In this document: one piece after another, positions 42,935-50,118 of the stretch
How the letters are laid out: every line of letters starts with the position of its first letter
Numbering within the stretch: position 1 is the first letter of the stretch
Assembly: GCF_009193135.1 (NCBI RefSeq)
Contig: NZ_VUKC01000001.1
Coordinates: 490,032 to 554,031 of the forward strand
Length of the DNA: 64,000 nucleotides
Reading direction: 5' to 3'
Source of the DNA: Georgenia satyanarayanai
GTDB lineage: Bacteria; Actinomycetota; Actinomycetes; Actinomycetales; Actinomycetaceae
Position numbers and translations under genes: made by a program
Notes under the pieces: generated by a model
Database searches by the model: none
What the model was told of the DNA's origin: nothing
What the model saw: only the letters and a program-made list of their open reading frames with translations

Positions 42935-44173
42935 GTGCGCGGTGAAAGCGGAAGGCGACGGCGCGATGACGCGCCCGTCGAGGGCCATGTCGACCTCGAC
43001 GTCCCGGTGGACCAGGTCTGGCGGCTGTTCGCCGACGTCGCCGGGTGGTCGGGCTGGAACGGCTGCATCTCGGGGGCGCGCGTCGTGCCCGGGGGCCGGC
43101 TCGCGGCGGGTGCCACGCTCGTGTGGGCCTTCCGCCCGATCCGCCGCCGCTACCTGTACCGGCTGCCGGCGATCGCGCGTCTCGTCGTCGTCGAGCCGGA
43201 GCGTGAGGTCACCTGGGAGGTGACGGCGCTGCCCGGCTTCCACGCCCGGCACACGTACTCCTTCGCGGACCTCGGCGGTGGCCGCAGCCGCTTCGGCTCG
43301 TGGGAGCAGGCGTCGGGCCCGCTGTACCGGGGGCTGCGCCGGTTCTGGACCGCGCACTTCCGGTTCGTGTGCGAGGAGTCGGTCGCCGGGGCGGCCGCCG
43401 CCGTGCGCCGCGGCGAGGGGGCCGCGCGGCTGGTGCGCCACGGGTCACCGACGAGCGGGGTGCCCCTCGTCGTCGTCCCGGGCATGGACGGGTCGGTGGG
43501 GACCGTGGCGCCCCTCGTCGAGCGGCTCGCCCAGTCCCGCCCGGTCCTCGTCGTGGACTACACGACCGAGCGCAACGCCTCGCTGGAGGACTTCTCCCGG
43601 GAGGTCGCCGAGCTCGTCCGCGCGCACGTCCCGGGCGAGGTCGACGTCCTCGCCGCGTCGCTCGGCTCGATCGCCGCGGCACAGGCGATCGGGGACCACG
43701 GCCTGCCCGCGCGGCGCGTCGTCCTCGTCGGGACCTTCACCCGGGTCGCCGACACGCGCCTGCGGGCCAACAACCTCCTCGTCGCGGTGTCCCCGCGGCG
43801 GGTGTACCAGGCCCTGGCGCCGCTCCTCATGGCCTGGGTGTGCGGGCCGGTGGGCGACGGACGCCGCCACGCCTTCTTCCGGAACGTCCGGCGCAGCGAC
43901 CCGACGCAGGTGGTCAAGCGCACCCGGTGGGAGATCGGCCGCGACTTCGCGCCGGAGCTGGCGAAGATCGCGGCGCCCACCCTCGTCCTCATGGGGGAGC
44001 GGGACCGGTTCGTGCCCGACCTCGACGAGCAGCTCGACGTCCTGCGGCGGCTCGTGTCGCGCCCGGGTTCCGAGCTCCGGACCGTCGCCGGCGCGGGGCA
44101 CGTGCTGCTCCCGAGCGCCGCGGTCGACGCGGCCGTCGCGGCGGCCGAGGCGTTCCTCGGCCCCGAGCCGTAG
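42935..44173 (+). CDS. SRPBCC domain fused to an alpha/beta hydrolase
   Basis: GTG 42935 gives 412 residues. Residues about 17-150 form a polyketide-cyclase/START-type SRPBCC fold (VEGHVDLDVPVDQVWRLFAD, VAGWSGWNGCISGARVVPGG, YSFADLGGGRSRFGSWEQAS). Residues about 170-412 form an alpha/beta hydrolase: VPLVVVPGMDGSVGTVAPLV, the nucleophile elbow LAASLGSIAAAQA (Ser in ASLGS, an unusual A-S-L-G-S elbow), PTLVLMGERDRFVPDLDEQL with the acid Asp, and AGAGHVLLP with the His. The triad is complete. One chain could bind a hydrophobic ligand and hydrolyse an ester in it. It is divergent from the hydratase-GMC-patatin cluster. Confidence 0.85.
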   Translation: MRGESGRRRRDDAPVEGHVDLDVPVDQVWRLFADVAGWSGWNGCISGARVVPGGRLAAGATLVWAFRPIRRRYLYRLPAIARLVVVEPEREVTWEVTALPGFHARHTYSFADLGGGRSRFGSWEQASGPLYRGLRRFWTAHFRFVCEESVAGAAAAVRRGEGAARLVRHGSPTSGVPLVVVPGMDGSVGTVAPLVERLAQSRPVLVVDYTTERNASLEDFSREVAELVRAHVPGEVDVLAASLGSIAAAQAIGDHGLPARRVVLVGTFTRVADTRLRANNLLVAVSPRRVYQALAPLLMAWVCGPVGDGRRHAFFRNVRRSDPTQVVKRTRWEIGRDFAPELAKIAAPTLVLMGERDRFVPDLDEQLDVLRRLVSRPGSELRTVAGAGHVLLPSAAVDAAVAAAEAFLGPEP

Positions 44174-44248
44174 GCCGCGGGCCCCCGCCCGCGCCCGTGT
44201 CGGTGGTCACTCCTACGCTCGTGGCAGGCACCGAGCCGAGGGGGCACC

Positions 44249-46069
44249 ATGACGACGACGACCGGTCGCGACTTCCCGGAGCGCGTCTACGCGCTCTGCC
44301 AGCCGGGCGGGGCGCCGGCCTCGCTCTTCGCGCCCGGGCAGGTGGTGACGGCCCGGACCGTGGAGCGGTTCTACGCCACCGACGACGACGTCGCCCGCAC
44401 CGCCGCGGCGCTGACTGGGGCGGGGTTCGAGGTGCTCCACACCTCGCGGCTCCTCGTTAACGTCGCCGGTCCGCCCGAGCTCTTCGAGCGGGTCTTCGGG
44501 CGGCGGCTGTACACGGAGGAGCGGCAGGTCATCAAGCCCGGGTCCGTGCGGGACACCGGCACCTTCATCGACTTCGAGGGCAGCGCGGTCCCCGGGCTCC
44601 TCGAGACCACCGGCTCGCCCCTGGCCGACGTGGTCGCCGCCGTCGCGATCGAGGAGCCGTACTACCCGGCGTCCGCCGGGCCCGCCCCCGAGCCGTCGCC
44701 CGACCCGCCGCCCGCGGACTACTGGCACCTCACGCTGCCCGACCAGCTCGCCACGGCGCTACGGGCCGACGGGCCGCACCGCGACGGCGTCACCGGCGAC
44801 GGCGTGCGGGTGGCGATGGTCGACACCGGCTTCCAGTCCCACCCCTTCTTCGTCTCCCGCGGCTACCGGGTGGAACCCACCGTCCTGGGGCCCGGCACGG
44901 CCGACCCGGAGGTCGACGAGAACGGGCACGGCACCGGTGAGGCCGCGAACGTCTTCGCCGCCGCGCCGGGCGTCACCCTGCTGCCCGTCAAGGCCGCGAC
45001 GGCCTCGGGCGCGCTCGTCAACGTCACGGCCGCCTTCACGGCGGCGGTGGCGCTCGACCCGCACGTCGTCACGAACAGCTGGGGGTCGGACCAGCCGGAC
45101 CCGCCGCTCAGCGCAGCGAACCAGGCGCTGGCCGCGGCGGTCGCGGCCGCGGTGGCCGACGGCGTCGTCGTCGTCTTCTCGGCGGGCAACGGGTCGTGGG
45201 GCTTCCCCGGGCAGCACCCCGACGTCATCTCCGCCGGCGGGGTCTACCAGGGTCCGGACGGCGGCCTGCGCGCCTCGGACTACTCCAGCGGCTTCGTCTC
45301 CCGCGTGTACCCGGGCCGGCGGGTGCCGGACGCCAGCGGTCTCGTCGGTCTGCTGCCCGGGGCGACGTACCTCATGCTCCCGGTCCCGCCGGGCTCCGCC
45401 CTCGACCGCGACCTCGCCGGCGGCACCCACCCCGACGGGGACGAGACGGCGCCCGACGACGGCTGGGCCGCCTTCAGCGGCACCTCCGCGGCCGCGCCGC
45501 AGCTCGCGGGGGTGTGCGCACTCCTCGCGCAGGCGGCGCCCGGGACCGCGCCGGACCGGGTGCGGGAGGTTCTCGCCGCGACCGCGCGCGACGTCACCGC
45601 CGGCTCCAACCACCCCGAGTTCGGCGAGCCGGCCGGGCCCGGGCCGGACCTCGCGACCGGCCCGGGCCTCGTGGACGCCGCCGCGGCCCTCGCCGCGCTC
45701 GGGGAGAGCGGTGACACCGCTGTCGCGCTCGTCGTGCTGCGGGCGCCCTCGGGGGAGGAGCCCACCTCGTTCCGCGCGGCGACGAGCCGCGAGTGGCTGC
45801 CCGCCGCCGGGACGGTGCGGGAGGTGGCCGCGGTGCTCGGGCGGGCCGGGTTCACCGTCGGCCCCGCCTCGGGCCCCACCTTCTCGATCGCCGGGCCGCC
45901 GGCCGTGTTCGCGCGCGTCTTCGCCGCCGAGCCGGTGCGCGCGCAGGACGGCGGGTGGACCAGCGAGCGCGGCGACTCGCTGCCGCTGGACGAGCTGCCG
46001 GAGGAGCTGAGGGAGGTCGTCCGAGCGGTCGTCCTCGAGCGGCCGGCCGAGCTCCACACCGACCGGTGA
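44249..46069 (+). CDS. Subtilisin-family (S8) serine protease with duplicated pro-domain-like motifs
   Basis: The 606-residue protein has the subtilase triad Asp192 (VAMVDTGFQSHPFF), His228 (ENGHGTGEAANVFA) and Ser413 (AFSGTSAAAPQLAG), plus oxyanion Asn314 (FSAGNGSWGF). No signal peptide is seen. Before the protease, residues 48-84 (VARTAAALTGAGFEVLHTSR, then VNVAGPPELFERVFGRRL) resemble the kumamolisin/sedolisin activation domain. After it, residues 522-560 repeat the motif (VREVAAVLGRAGFTVGPASG, then FSIAGPPAVFARVFAAEP). Flanking both sides of an S8 core is unusual. It starts 75 bases after the fusion hydrolase gene and may be co-transcribed. Confidence 0.88.
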   Translation: MTTTTGRDFPERVYALCQPGGAPASLFAPGQVVTARTVERFYATDDDVARTAAALTGAGFEVLHTSRLLVNVAGPPELFERVFGRRLYTEERQVIKPGSVRDTGTFIDFEGSAVPGLLETTGSPLADVVAAVAIEEPYYPASAGPAPEPSPDPPPADYWHLTLPDQLATALRADGPHRDGVTGDGVRVAMVDTGFQSHPFFVSRGYRVEPTVLGPGTADPEVDENGHGTGEAANVFAAAPGVTLLPVKAATASGALVNVTAAFTAAVALDPHVVTNSWGSDQPDPPLSAANQALAAAVAAAVADGVVVVFSAGNGSWGFPGQHPDVISAGGVYQGPDGGLRASDYSSGFVSRVYPGRRVPDASGLVGLLPGATYLMLPVPPGSALDRDLAGGTHPDGDETAPDDGWAAFSGTSAAAPQLAGVCALLAQAAPGTAPDRVREVLAATARDVTAGSNHPEFGEPAGPGPDLATGPGLVDAAAALAALGESGDTAVALVVLRAPSGEEPTSFRAATSREWLPAAGTVREVAAVLGRAGFTVGPASGPTFSIAGPPAVFARVFAAEPVRAQDGGWTSERGDSLPLDELPEELREVVRAVVLERPAELHTDR

Positions 46070-46163
46070 CGGCGGTTCCCGGCGCGCCGTCGTCGGCGTC
46101 GGGGAGTAACGTGCCCGCGTCGCGTCGCCCGCCCGGGGTGGCCACCGCCGTCGGGAGTGGAAC

Positions 46164-47615
46164 GTGGACTCGCTCAACAGTGTCCTGGGGGACGTCAGCA
46201 ACGGCCTGTACACCTACGTGCTCATCGGGCTGCTCGTCGGGGCGGGCGTGTACTTCACGGTCCGTACGCGCGGTGTGCAGGTCCGGCTCTTCACCCGGAT
46301 GGTCTCCGTCATCGCACGGTCACGCGGCGAGAGCCACGGCGGGATCAGCTCCTTCCAGGCCTTCGCCATCGGGCTCAGCTCGCGCGTGGGCACCGGGAAC
46401 ATCGCCGGTGTGGCGATCGCGCTGGCCCTCGGCGGCCCGGGCGCGATCTTCTGGATGTGGGTCGTCGCCTTCGTCGGCATGTCCACCGCCTTCATCGAGG
46501 CCACGCTCGCCCAGATGTACAAGGTGCGCTGGCGTGACGGCACCTTCCGCGGCGGGCCGGCCTTCTACATCCGGCAGGGGCTCGGATCGCGCGGCTGGGG
46601 CGCCGTCTTCGCCGTCCTGCTCATCTTCGTCTTCGGTTTCGCCTTCGAGATGGTCCAGGCCAACACGATCGCGGCCACGCTGGACTCCGGTCACGGGGTG
46701 CCCCCGTGGGTCTCCGCCGTGCTCCTCGTGCTGCTCACCGCGCCGGTCGTGTTCGGCGGGATCCGGGCGGTCGCCCGGGTGGCCGAGCTCCTCGCGCCGC
46801 TCCTGGCCGTCGTCTACGTCCTCATCGCGCTCGCCGTCATCGTCCTCAACCTCGGTGCGCTGCCGGACGCGGTCGGGATGATCGTGCGGGGCGCCTTCGG
46901 GCTGGACGAGGCGCTCGCCGGCACCGGTGGCGGACTGCTCGCGGCCGTCCTCAACGGCGCGCGGCGCGGCCTGTTCTCCAACGAGGCCGGCATGGGCTCC
47001 GCGCCCAACGCCGCGGCCACCGCCACCGTCCGGCACCCGGCGCAGCAGGGGCTCATCCAGTCGCTCGGCGTCTTCGTCGACACGGTCGTCGTGTGCTCGG
47101 CGACGGCCTTCGTCATCCTGCTGGCCGGCCCCTCGGTCTACACGCCGGGCGAGACCGCCGAGGAGGCGGGTGCCGCCCTCACCCAGACAGCCGCCGCGGC
47201 GTCGCTCGGTGACTGGGTGACGCTGCCGATGACCGTCCTCGTCTTCGTGTTCGCGTTCTCCTCGATCCTCGGCAACTTCTCCTACGCCGAGGTCAACGTC
47301 GACTTCCTCACCCGCCGCCGCTGGGCGCCGCTCGCCCTGCGCACCCTCGTCACCCTCGCCGTCCTCGTCGGGGCGCTCGCCGAGCTCGCGCTCGTGTGGA
47401 CGGTCGCGGACATCGCCATGGGGCTCATGGCGATCGTCAACCTCGTGGCGATCCTCAGGCTCGGTCAGTGGGCTCTGGGCGCGCTCCGGGACTACGAGCT
47501 CGGCAGCGAGCACGGTGGCTTCCTCGGCCGCGGCAACCCGCTGTTGCCCGGGGACCTGCCGGGCGACGTGTGGCTCTCCCCGGAGAGGACGCCGACGGCG
47601 GAGCGGACGCGCTAG
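46164..47615 (+). CDS. AGCS-family sodium:alanine symporter
   Basis: The 483-residue protein starts at GTG 46164. The family signature GGISSFQAFAIGLSSRVGTG and the following IAGVAIALALGGPGAIFWMW are present, as are FIEATLAQMYKVR and ARRGLFSNEAGMGSAPNAAA, all characteristic of alanine/glycine:cation symporters. About eleven membrane helices can be counted. It couples Na+ entry to small amino-acid uptake. It ends 4 bases inside the opposite-strand VOC gene (convergent overlap). Confidence 0.95.
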   Translation: MDSLNSVLGDVSNGLYTYVLIGLLVGAGVYFTVRTRGVQVRLFTRMVSVIARSRGESHGGISSFQAFAIGLSSRVGTGNIAGVAIALALGGPGAIFWMWVVAFVGMSTAFIEATLAQMYKVRWRDGTFRGGPAFYIRQGLGSRGWGAVFAVLLIFVFGFAFEMVQANTIAATLDSGHGVPPWVSAVLLVLLTAPVVFGGIRAVARVAELLAPLLAVVYVLIALAVIVLNLGALPDAVGMIVRGAFGLDEALAGTGGGLLAAVLNGARRGLFSNEAGMGSAPNAAATATVRHPAQQGLIQSLGVFVDTVVVCSATAFVILLAGPSVYTPGETAEEAGAALTQTAAAASLGDWVTLPMTVLVFVFAFSSILGNFSYAEVNVDFLTRRRWAPLALRTLVTLAVLVGALAELALVWTVADIAMGLMAIVNLVAILRLGQWALGALRDYELGSEHGGFLGRGNPLLPGDLPGDVWLSPERTPTAERTR

Positions 47616-48013
47616 CCCTCGGCCGGCTTCATCGTGGCGAGCTGGATGAGGTTGCCGCACGTGTCGTCGAGGACGGCGACGACGACGGGCCCGTAGTCGG
47701 TCGCCTCCTGGGTGAACTCCACCCCGAGGGCCTTGAGGCGCTCCACCTCGGCGTGGACGTCGTCGACCGCGAACTGCGTCCACGGGATCCCGTCGGCGAC
47801 GAGCGCCTCCTTGAAGACCTTCGCCGCCGGGTGGCCGTCCGGCTCGAGCAGCACCTCGACGCCGTCGGGGTCGGCGGGGGAGACGACCGTGAGCCAGCGG
47901 GCCTCGCCCGCGGGGACGTCGGTCTTCTTCGTGAAGCCGAGCTTGTCGGTGTAGAAGTCCAGGGCCCTGGCCTGGTCGTCGACCAGCACGCTGGTCACGG
48001 TCACGCGGATCAT
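47612..48013 (-). CDS. VOC-family (glyoxalase-like) protein
   Basis: The 133-residue protein has two beta-alpha-beta-beta-beta units: VTVTSVLVDDQARALDFYTD plus KLGFTKKTDVPAG in the first, and PWTQFAVDDVHAEVERLKAL plus CGNLIQLA in the second. Candidate metal ligands are a Gln and a Glu on the strands, but the first-strand His of glyoxalase I is missing. Its ATG overlaps the ArsR stop, so it is co-expressed with and probably controlled by that regulator. Substrate unknown; detoxification is typical. Confidence 0.88.
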   Translation of the reverse strand: MIRVTVTSVLVDDQARALDFYTDKLGFTKKTDVPAGEARWLTVVSPADPDGVEVLLEPDGHPAAKVFKEALVADGIPWTQFAVDDVHAEVERLKALGVEFTQEATDYGPVVVAVLDDTCGNLIQLATMKPAEG

Positions 48014-48303
48014 GGGGTCGGTTCCTCTCGGGTGGGCCAGCGCGCGGCGATCGAGCGCAGCGGCCGGGTGTCGATGTGGTGGAACTTGTAGCGGCCCTCC
48101 CGCCGGGTGCGGAGCAGTCCTGCCTCCTCCAGCACCGCGAGGTGCTGGGAGATGGCCTGCCGGGAGGAGGTCGAGCCGTGCTTCATGGCCAGCCGGCCAC
48201 AGATCTCGAAGAGCGTCTGCCCGTCGCGCTCGGTCAGCTCGTCGAGGATCGTCCGCCGGGTGGCGTCGCTGATCGCCCGGAACAGGACGGCGTCGTCGTC
48301 CAT
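48010..48303 (-). CDS. ArsR-family winged-helix repressor
   Basis: From ATG 48303 the product has 97 residues: DDDAVLFRAISDATRRTILD, then the recognition helix region STSSRQAISQHLAVLEEAGL and the wing RTRREGRYKFHHIDTRPL. No metal-binding cysteine pair is present, so it is a metal-independent member, of the kind that pairs with VOC or AHSA1 genes. The gene looks leaderless: TATAAA ends six bases before the ATG. The promoter spacer contains a perfect inverted repeat (48316-48333), almost certainly its own operator. Confidence 0.92.
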   Translation of the reverse strand: MDDDAVLFRAISDATRRTILDELTERDGQTLFEICGRLAMKHGSTSSRQAISQHLAVLEEAGLLRTRREGRYKFHHIDTRPLRSIAARWPTREEPTP

Positions 48304-48309
48304 CTGCTC

Positions 48310-48339
48310 TTTATAGGCAAGTGGTAACTTGCCTGTCAA
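48310..48339 (-). promoter_or_regulatory. Consensus promoter with operator in the spacer (ArsR-VOC operon)
   Basis: Reading the minus strand, TTGACA (48334-48339), an 18-bp spacer and TATAAA (48310-48315) form a near-ideal sigma70 promoter. The spacer itself is the inverted repeat GGCAAGT-GGTA-ACTTGCC (48316-48333) with perfect 7-bp arms. The stop codon of the upstream TetR gene (48336-48338) lies inside the -35 hexamer. Confidence 0.88.
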
Positions 48340-48920
48340 GGCCTGCCGCCCGCACCGCTGAGGTGGGTCTGGATCGCCGACTCGGCCAGGCGGCGGCCGA
48401 TGGCGACGGCGGACGTCGGGGCGCCGCGAAGGAAGCTCGCGAGCGTCCCGTTGTAGACGAGGAGGATCTCGTCGGCCAGCTCCTGCGCCCGGGCGCCGGC
48501 CAGTGGACGCGCCAGGTGGAGGAGCCGCTCGGTGAGCAGGGCGGTGTCGGAGGCGACGGCGTCGGCGACCTCATCCTCCTGTGCGGTGTGCTCGGCGGCC
48601 GTCGCGAGGAAGGCGCACCAGCGAGTCGTGCGGCCCTCCCGGTAGGCGGCGAGGGCGTCGAAGAGGGCGAGCAGGCGTGACACGTCGTCGCTCGCCGCGA
48701 GGACGTGCGCGTCCCACACCTCCCGCCAGCTCCCGAGGCGGCGTCGCAGCGCCTGGGCGACGAGCGCGTCCTTGCTGCCGAAGTGGGCGTACATCGTGGC
48801 GGGGGAGACGTCGGCCTGGCGGAGGAGCTCGTCCACGGGGGTGGCGCGGATGCCGTCGCTGAACAGCACGGACTCCGCGGCGTCGAGGAGGCGGTCGCGG
48901 GCGGACGGGCGGGCGGACAT
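48336..48920 (-). CDS. TetR-family repressor of the divergent MFS transporter
   Basis: The 194-residue protein from ATG 48920 has a TetR HTH (RDRLLDAAESVLFSDGIRAT, VDELLRQADVSPATMYAHFG, SKDALVAQAL) and a helical ligand domain of the TetR_C type with HTAQEDEVADAVASDTALLT. It is divergent from the MFS gene at 49000, and two copies of a TetR-like palindrome lie between. A TACGGT -10 six bases before the ATG suggests a leaderless transcript whose promoter overlaps the first operator, giving autorepression. Confidence 0.92.
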   Translation of the reverse strand: MSARPSARDRLLDAAESVLFSDGIRATPVDELLRQADVSPATMYAHFGSKDALVAQALRRRLGSWREVWDAHVLAASDDVSRLLALFDALAAYREGRTTRWCAFLATAAEHTAQEDEVADAVASDTALLTERLLHLARPLAGARAQELADEILLVYNGTLASFLRGAPTSAVAIGRRLAESAIQTHLSGAGGRP

Positions 48921-48928
48921 GGCCCTAC

Positions 48929-48983
48929 CGTAACGACCGTTTCGCGTGAGTGGCCGTTTCGGCATACCGTAACGACCGTTACG
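48929..48983. promoter_or_regulatory. Two TetR-type operators between tetR and the MFS gene
   Basis: CGTAACGACCGTTACG (48968-48983) is a perfect 7+2+7 palindrome. CGTAACGACCGTTTCG (48929-48944) is the same site with one mismatch. Both are preceded by TAC, and their starts are 39 bp apart. The first overlaps the tetR promoter and the second lies 17 bp before the MFS start. Confidence 0.85.
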
Positions 48984-48999
48984 AATCGAGGAGGTGCGG

Positions 49000-50118
49000 A
49001 TGTCACGGGTGGTGCTCAGCGGCATGGCTCTCATCGCGGCGACGTACGGGCTCGCGCGCTTCGGGTACGGGCTCTTCCTGCCGCGCCTGGAGGAGGCCTT
49101 CACCCTGGGGCCGGCCGTGTCAGGGGCGGTCCAGGCCGGCAGCTTCCTCTCCTACTGCGTGTGCGCGCTGCTCGCCTCGCGGATGGGGAGCCGGCCACGA
49201 GCCGTCGTGGCCTGGGCCGGCGTCACCGCGTGCGTCGGCAGCCTCGGCGTCGCACTCGCTCCGGGTGCCGTCGTCCTCGCGCTCAGCGTCGTCGTCGCCG
49301 GGGCCGGTGCCGGGTTCGCGACACCCGGCCTCGTCTCGGTGGTCGAGCGCAACATCGCCCCCGGGCGCCAGGAGACTGCCCAGACGGTCGTCAACGCCGG
49401 GACCGGTGCGGGCATCGTCCTCGCCGGCGGGATGGCGCTCGTCGCGGGCGGCCAGTGGCGCCTCGCGTGGGTGGCCATCGCCGCCGTCTCGGCCGCGGCG
49501 ACGCTCGCGAGCCTGCGCGCCGACCGTGCCGGGAGCTCGGAGGTCGATCGGCCGCCACGCGTCGCGCTCGGGCCGCTGGCTCGGCCGATCGCCGCCGCGG
49601 TCCTGGCGGGATGCTCGAGCGCGGCGGTGTGGACCTTCGGCAGGTCCCTCATGGCCGGGGCGACGTCCGACGGCGGGTCGATCGCCGGGTGGATGGTGCT
49701 CGGGGCCTGCGGGGTGCTTGGCGCCGTCGCCGGCCCGCTCGTCCAGGCCTGGGACCTGCGCGCCGCGTGGGCGCTGACGTGCGGGGCGATGGCACTCGCC
49801 ACGGTGACCCTCGGGCTGGTGCCGTCCGGGCCGGCCGCCGTCGCCGCCGTCGGGGTCTTCGGTGCGAGCTACACCGCGGTGTCCGGCGTCCTCATCGTGT
49901 GGGCCGTGCGGGTCCTGCCGCAGTCCTCCGCCGCCGCGACCGTCGTCCTGTTCGTCGCGCTCGCGCTCGGGCAGGCGGCGGGGGCGGTGCTCGTCGGTGC
50001 ACTCCTCGGCGCCACGTCCGCCACCCTCGCCTTCTCCGTCGCCGGTGCGGTCGGCGTTGTGGCGACGCTCGTCGTCGTCATGCAGCGGGAGCGGCGCACC
50101 GCCCCGGCGATGGGCTGA
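49000..50118 (+). CDS. MFS transporter (YbfB/AraJ-like)
   Basis: ATG 49000 has GAGGAGG (48988-48994) ideally spaced, so I prefer it to the in-frame GTG 48994. The 372-residue protein has about twelve short membrane helices. The N-terminus MALIAATYGLARFGYGLFLP and the loop ASRMGSRPRAVVAWAGVTAC are typical of compact MFS proteins (YbfB/YjiJ-like group). Length is slightly short for MFS but both six-helix halves are present. Export of the inducer of the adjacent TetR protein is likely; substrate unknown. Confidence 0.9.
   Translation: MSRVVLSGMALIAATYGLARFGYGLFLPRLEEAFTLGPAVSGAVQAGSFLSYCVCALLASRMGSRPRAVVAWAGVTACVGSLGVALAPGAVVLALSVVVAGAGAGFATPGLVSVVERNIAPGRQETAQTVVNAGTGAGIVLAGGMALVAGGQWRLAWVAIAAVSAAATLASLRADRAGSSEVDRPPRVALGPLARPIAAAVLAGCSSAAVWTFGRSLMAGATSDGGSIAGWMVLGACGVLGAVAGPLVQAWDLRAAWALTCGAMALATVTLGLVPSGPAAVAAVGVFGASYTAVSGVLIVWAVRVLPQSSAAATVVLFVALALGQAAGAVLVGALLGATSATLAFSVAGAVGVVATLVVVMQRERRTAPAMG

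Noticed and set aside
33293..46069. Anti-phage defence island
   Set aside because: Helicase, phosphoesterase, patatin and protease genes are all seen in defence systems, but here the helicase is the conserved actinobacterial type, the patatin gene is tied to lipid enzymes, and no nucleotide cyclase, nuclease or STAND protein is present.
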